22,089 bases of DNA from Zancudomyces culisetae (lineage: Eukaryota > Kickxellomycota > Harpellomycetes > Harpellales > Legeriomycetaceae). The notes beneath the pieces were generated by a model, which was not told where the DNA came from, ran no database searches, and worked only from the letters and a program-made list of their open reading frames with translations. This document shows, piece by piece, positions 19,239-22,089 of the stretch. The translations under genes and the position numbers were made by a program. The stretch lies in NCBI GenBank assembly GCA_001969505.1, contig LSSK01000039.1, positions 4,715 through 26,803 of the forward strand. Direction: 5' to 3'. How positions within the stretch are numbered: the first letter of the stretch is position 1; each line of letters begins with the position of its first letter.

Positions 19239-19737
19239 GCAACAACAGCAACAGCAATTACGAAAACAAAACCCGTATATCAACAACGAATATCCTACAA
19301 ACTTGCAGCAGAGCCTTCAATATAACCCTACACATATTGAAACAATGGGAGTTGTCAACTCTGCAGGCGGAGTCAATTTTTTAGGCACAGATATGTCAAG
19401 TATCAATGACATCACTGAAAAAAAGTTGCAAAACACACATTCTTCGTCTGATCTGAGTTTCCAAAATACCAACCAGTTGGGGCGGTTAAATGGCCTCTTT
19501 GAATATCCAGAAATTTCACTCTTCGGAGAAGATGGGAGTGGTCTGGCAAAACCAGAGAGAGAAGATTCAGAGGATTCTATAGTACTTGATGAAAAAAACA
19601 TAAAGATAGAACAAGACCAAAGCAAGACATTTCAACCCGTGAAGAACATGCTTGACCAATTCAACTCTCAGAGTTTAATAGACGGTTCTCAGTTTGCCAT
19701 TCCAATTTTTTTGGAAAACGCAAACTCATTCAAATAA
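18229..19737 (+). CDS. MATA-class HMG-box transcription factor with poly-Gln tract
   Basis: 502 residues, single exon. The HMG box covers about residues 173-245 and has every hallmark of the fungal mating-type class (MATA_HMG: MAT1-2-1, Mat-Mc, Ste11, SexM/SexP): RPPNAFILYRKDRQAAVIKN, then NKEIS-x-IIGKMWRDEP, then YPDYKYQPRKSKK. It binds the DNA minor groove and acts in the nucleus. C-terminal to it are 17 consecutive Gln (327-343), a Ser/Asn-rich stretch, and an acidic segment (about 441-465) holding IKIE (458-461), a SUMO-type site. Together these suggest an activation region. The N-terminal 170 residues have no domain I know. No intron interrupts the box, whereas Pezizomycotina MAT1-2-1 boxes usually have one. 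Flanking genes are not those of known MAT loci, so it may be a Ste11- or Rox1-like regulator rather than the mating-type gene. Confidence 0.92.
19207..19257 (+). repeat. CAA/CAG tract encoding 17 glutamines
   Basis: Mostly CAA with CAG interruptions toward the 3' end, inside the HMG-box gene. The tract is a likely site of length change and of tuning of the activation region. Confidence 0.95.
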
Positions 19738-20218
19738 ATACCAAGCCCATTACATGTATTACCCTATTATTCCGCTTTTTTTTTTATTAACGAAAACCAA
19801 TTTACGCACATTTACACCTACAATGATATTTTAATGATTTTATTATGTTGATTATTTATTTATAAACGGACTGTTGCAGAAACAAATAAACACTTGAATT
19901 ATATATCTCAAAAAATAAACAAAAATATCTCGTGAAACCTATGATCATTTGATAGCAAAAATGCGGATAAACTTACTTGCGGTCTAGTTTAAACATCCTT
20001 CGTTTGCTTAAACAATTTAGTTATGGCTATATCCCCACTAGTTCAATATGAACTGACATATAGTCTCAGGGATAAAAAAATATGTGTGAAAGGATATATC
20101 AGAGATTCGTTGGGGATGAGGGGGGTCGCGAGCACTGGTTACTTTACTTGCAAGTGAAAAAAGAGCCACCACACTAATCCCTGATTGGACGGGACACAGC
20201 GAGATCCTTCAATAAAGT

Positions 20219-20341
20219 ATGTCTAGCCAGGATAGTTTCATTAGATAACTCGGAACAGAAATGACATTTACCGAACTTACACCCGGTGGGTACGAGGTCC
20301 CTAGAGGCATTGAGAGAGATTGGTTAGATGTGGTTGCATAG
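20219..20341 (+). pseudogene. Short broken coding fragment, family unknown
   Basis: From ATG 20219 the frame reads MSSQDSFIR, then a TAA (20246-20248), then stays open through LGTEMTFTELTPGGYEV and RGIERDWLDVVA to a TAG at 20339-20341. The second half has balanced, protein-like composition and higher GC than its surroundings. It may be a relic of a gene truncated where the direct repeat begins three bases later, or the ATG at 20261 may give a 26-residue peptide. I do not recognise the family. Confidence 0.3.
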
Positions 20342-20343
20342 GG

Positions 20344-20736
20344 TTTTTTTTAGTTGCTTTATGTGGCATTTATTGAGCAAAGTGCATTGATCAAAATAAA
20401 TGTCACAAGCTTGGATGTCACAAGAAAGACGACAGTTATAAATATTTGAAGAACCGATCACTGTAGTGGAACATTCCGGCATTTGTAAAAATGGTGGGTA
20501 TTGGCTGTTATTTGATTTTAATGCGGCATGCGAGAAATATTTGTTCTCAGGTTTATGTTCGGCTAGCTTTAAAACCGTTATATTTTTTTCATTAAGCCCA
20601 AGTCTTAAAACATATACATGTGTTTATAGCAGGAGCTTGGAGAGATATTAAATTACGTAAATCAAAAGAATCGGGGATTAAATCCTCAACATTGCTCTAT
20701 TTTCCACAATGTCAGGTATGGAGGGGAGTTTTTGGG
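20344..20736 (+). repeat. Direct repeat copy 1 (at least 393 bp)
   Basis: Aligns with 21697-22089 at a constant offset of 1,353 bp. By eye the only difference is T at 20354 versus C at 21707. The right limit is unknown because copy 2 reaches the window edge. It contains a 9-bp direct repeat TGTCACAAG (20401-20409, 20416-20424) and an AGGGG (STRE-like) word near 20722. The 61-codon frame inside (starting at a GTG) has no protein-family look and I do not call it a gene. Confidence 0.95.
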
Positions 20737-20834
20737 TTATGCAAGTCTGTCTATTGGGACTGTTAGTATATCCATACCAAAACAAGCCCAAGCCAAGAAA
20801 ACAAGAGTTAAACAACTATGGCAAAAAAAAAGAG

Positions 20835-20842
20835 TATAAATA
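20835..20842 (+). promoter_or_regulatory. TATA box of the LEA-like gene
   Basis: TATAAATA about 150 bp upstream of the ATG at 20988. A stress-type AGGGG word lies a further 110 bp upstream, in the repeat, which fits a stress-induced promoter. Sequence evidence only. Confidence 0.45.
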
Positions 20843-20944
20843 TCGTTGGTTTCGAACGGATGAGTAGAAGAAAGACAAGTTTCAGTGAAGCGACATAAAG
20901 TTGGTTATATATACACTAGAAATATAGAATAGGTGATAGTAGGC

Positions 20945-20982
20945 AAGAAAAGGAAAGGAAAGGAAAGAAAAGAAAAAAAAAC
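20945..20982 (+). repeat. Purine (GA/A) tract in the LEA leader
   Basis: Repeats of AAAGG/AAAAG running into an A-run, ending just before the ATG. A-rich leaders of this type are common in highly expressed fungal genes. Confidence 0.7.
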
Positions 20983-20987
20983 GAAAA

Positions 20988-21293
20988 ATGTTTCAAACCA
21001 CCAAGGATAAAACCCAAGAAGCAACTAAGGAGGCTCAAAATATGACTAAAAATGCTCAAAAGTCAGCCTGTGAAACCAAAGACCAGCTTGCAGATAACGC
21101 CTGCAAGCTAGCTTCACAAGCAGAGTCAAAAATACAAGAATCGACCAAGGGAGCCCAAAAGACAGCAGGAAACATTCAAGATACAGCTAAAGAAAAAGCC
21201 CAAGAAGCAGTTAAGGGAGCTCAGGATATGGCCAAGAATATGCAAAAGTCAGCCTGTGAAGCCAAGGAAAAAATTGCAGATAGTATGGGATAA
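20988..21293 (+). CDS. LEA-like (group 3) stress-protection protein
   Basis: 101 residues, no intron. The whole chain is hydrophilic and rich in Ala, Lys, Glu and Gln, with the 11-residue periodicity of group 3 LEA proteins (LEA_4 type, e.g. DKTQEATKEAQ). Such proteins fold into amphipathic helices on drying and protect membranes and proteins. There is an internal duplication: residues 8-36 match 70-98 at 19 of 29 positions, both centred on QKSACE-x-K. Cysteines at 28, 39 and 90 are unusual for this class. There is no signal peptide or membrane segment, so a cytosolic place is likely. The purine-rich leader and upstream AGGGG word fit stress induction. It lies between two near-identical direct repeats and is followed by a decayed copy, so it belongs to a small expanding family. 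Other reading: a coiled-coil stress protein outside the LEA family. Confidence 0.85.
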   Translation: MFQTTKDKTQEATKEAQNMTKNAQKSACETKDQLADNACKLASQAESKIQESTKGAQKTAGNIQDTAKEKAQEAVKGAQDMAKNMQKSACEAKEKIADSMG

Positions 21294-21592
21294 CTGTAAA
21301 ACTTTTTCAGTTCCCGTTTTAATAATTCTAATTATTTATTTTAGTTGCGTGGAAGAGGCCTCAGGTTTTCACGCTCCGAAAGGAGTTAGATTTCCTACAG
21401 GTTTTAGTTTATTATAATTTTATATACAGGTTATTTTGGAACCTAACAGAAGAGCCAGAAAAACGTTTACAAAGGTTCTGAATAGTACTTTATTAATATA
21501 TTATTAGTCGAGATTCATTATTAAACAAGTAGTGAATAAAGGACATAAAAACATTCGATAAAAAACCAATTAACAGGGTTATAAACAACAGT
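21294..21592. other. Spacer between the LEA gene and its decayed copy
   Basis: AT-rich, with the presumed LEA 3' end. No coding frame or RNA feature recognised. Confidence 0.5.
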
Positions 21593-21706
21593 AGCGCCAA
21601 GCTAGCATCACAATCAGAATCCAAAAGCCAAGAAGCAATTAAGGGGGCTCTAGGTGTGCCTAAGCATACCCAAAAGTCAGCCAGTGATGCCAAGAATTTT
21701 TTTTAG
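21593..21706 (+). pseudogene. Decayed, truncated LEA-like copy
   Basis: The frame reads SAKLASQSESKSQEAIKGAL, then VPKHTQKSASDAKN, and stops at TAG in a T-run. It matches the intact protein's KLASQAESK (40-48) joined directly to QEAVKGAQ and MQKSACEAK (71-93), so the middle segment has been lost. No start codon or N-terminal half is found upstream. The right end is cut exactly where direct-repeat copy 2 begins. Confidence 0.8.
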
Positions 21707-22089
21707 CTGCTTTATGTGGCATTTATTGAGCAAAGTGCATTGATCAAAATAAATGTCACAAGCTTGGATGTCACAAGAAAGACGACAGTTATAAATATTT
21801 GAAGAACCGATCACTGTAGTGGAACATTCCGGCATTTGTAAAAATGGTGGGTATTGGCTGTTATTTGATTTTAATGCGGCATGCGAGAAATATTTGTTCT
21901 CAGGTTTATGTTCGGCTAGCTTTAAAACCGTTATATTTTTTTCATTAAGCCCAAGTCTTAAAACATATACATGTGTTTATAGCAGGAGCTTGGAGAGATA
22001 TTAAATTACGTAAATCAAAAGAATCGGGGATTAAATCCTCAACATTGCTCTATTTTCCACAATGTCAGGTATGGAGGGGAGTTTTTGGG
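21697..22089 (+). repeat. Direct repeat copy 2, runs off the right edge
   Basis: Identical by eye to 20344-20736 except for one base. In copy 1 this sequence lies just upstream of the LEA promoter, so another LEA gene may follow outside the window. Alternatively the repeat is an interspersed element such as a solo LTR; its right boundary cannot be seen. Confidence 0.95.

Larger units (their letters stand above)
19738..20987. other. HMG to LEA intergenic region
   Basis: It begins with the AT-rich 3' flank of the HMG gene, then a stretch of higher GC at about 20100-20340 containing a broken short frame (listed separately), then copy 1 of the direct repeat (20344-20736 or beyond), and ends in the LEA promoter with TATAAATA (20835-20842) and a purine-rich leader. 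An ATTGG (inverted CCAAT) word occurs near 20186. Confidence 0.6.

Noticed and set aside
20466-20651. 61-codon frame present in both repeat copies (also 21819-22004)
   Set aside because: It begins at GTG, not ATG, has no family likeness, and its duplication is explained by the repeat itself.

Overview
This is nuclear DNA from a fungus. It is AT-rich and has long gaps between genes. Several genes are intron-poor, and two carry short spliceosomal introns (98-189 nt, mostly GTAAGT donors, ATAG or TTAG acceptors, and in several a TAAC-type branch site). Four genes belong to recognisable fungal families: autophagy protein ATG5, the R3H/G-patch splicing factor SQS1, an IML2/TTC39-type (DUF3808) protein, and a mating-type-class HMG-box transcription factor. 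CTG is used where leucine is expected, for example in the G-patch of SQS1, so this is not a CTG-Ser yeast. I cannot fix the phylum from the sequence. The single-exon HMG gene and the intron-containing ATG5 would fit a basal ascomycete or an early-diverging fungus.

Layout. 1-941 (-): the N-terminal part of a secreted cell-surface protein that runs off the left edge inside a Ser/Thr/Pro minisatellite. 1770-2400 (-): intron-like signals and short open exons, possibly a small unresolved gene. 2569-3072 (-): a small secreted four-cysteine protein. 4195-4426 (-): two frameshifted coding fragments that look like a decayed gene. 4578-6087 (+): ATG5 with two introns. 7114-9300 (+): SQS1 with two introns. 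9289-13380 (-): the 1,363-residue IML2-like gene, whose stop codon overlaps the end of SQS1. 13381-18228: a 4.8 kb gene-free stretch with a 30-bp perfect palindrome. 18229-19737 (+): the HMG-box factor. 20344-22089: a duplicated region with an intact LEA-like stress-protein gene (20988-21293), a decayed LEA fragment (21593-21706), and a direct repeat of at least 393 bp with a 1,353-bp period that continues past the right edge.

The genes do not form an obvious pathway. ATG5 and SQS1 are head-to-tail, and SQS1 and the IML2-like gene converge. Usual MAT-locus neighbours (SLA2, APN2, TPT/RNA helicase) are absent, so the HMG gene should not be called a mating-type locus on this evidence. The left third (surface protein, secreted orphan, decayed fragments) and the right end (LEA duplication) look fast-evolving. 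The centre is conserved housekeeping sequence. I did not find a clear candidate for a wholly new system. The best leads are the ATG5 splice-donor competition, the LEA duplication array, the desert upstream of the HMG gene, and the cryptic coding fragments around the secreted orphan.
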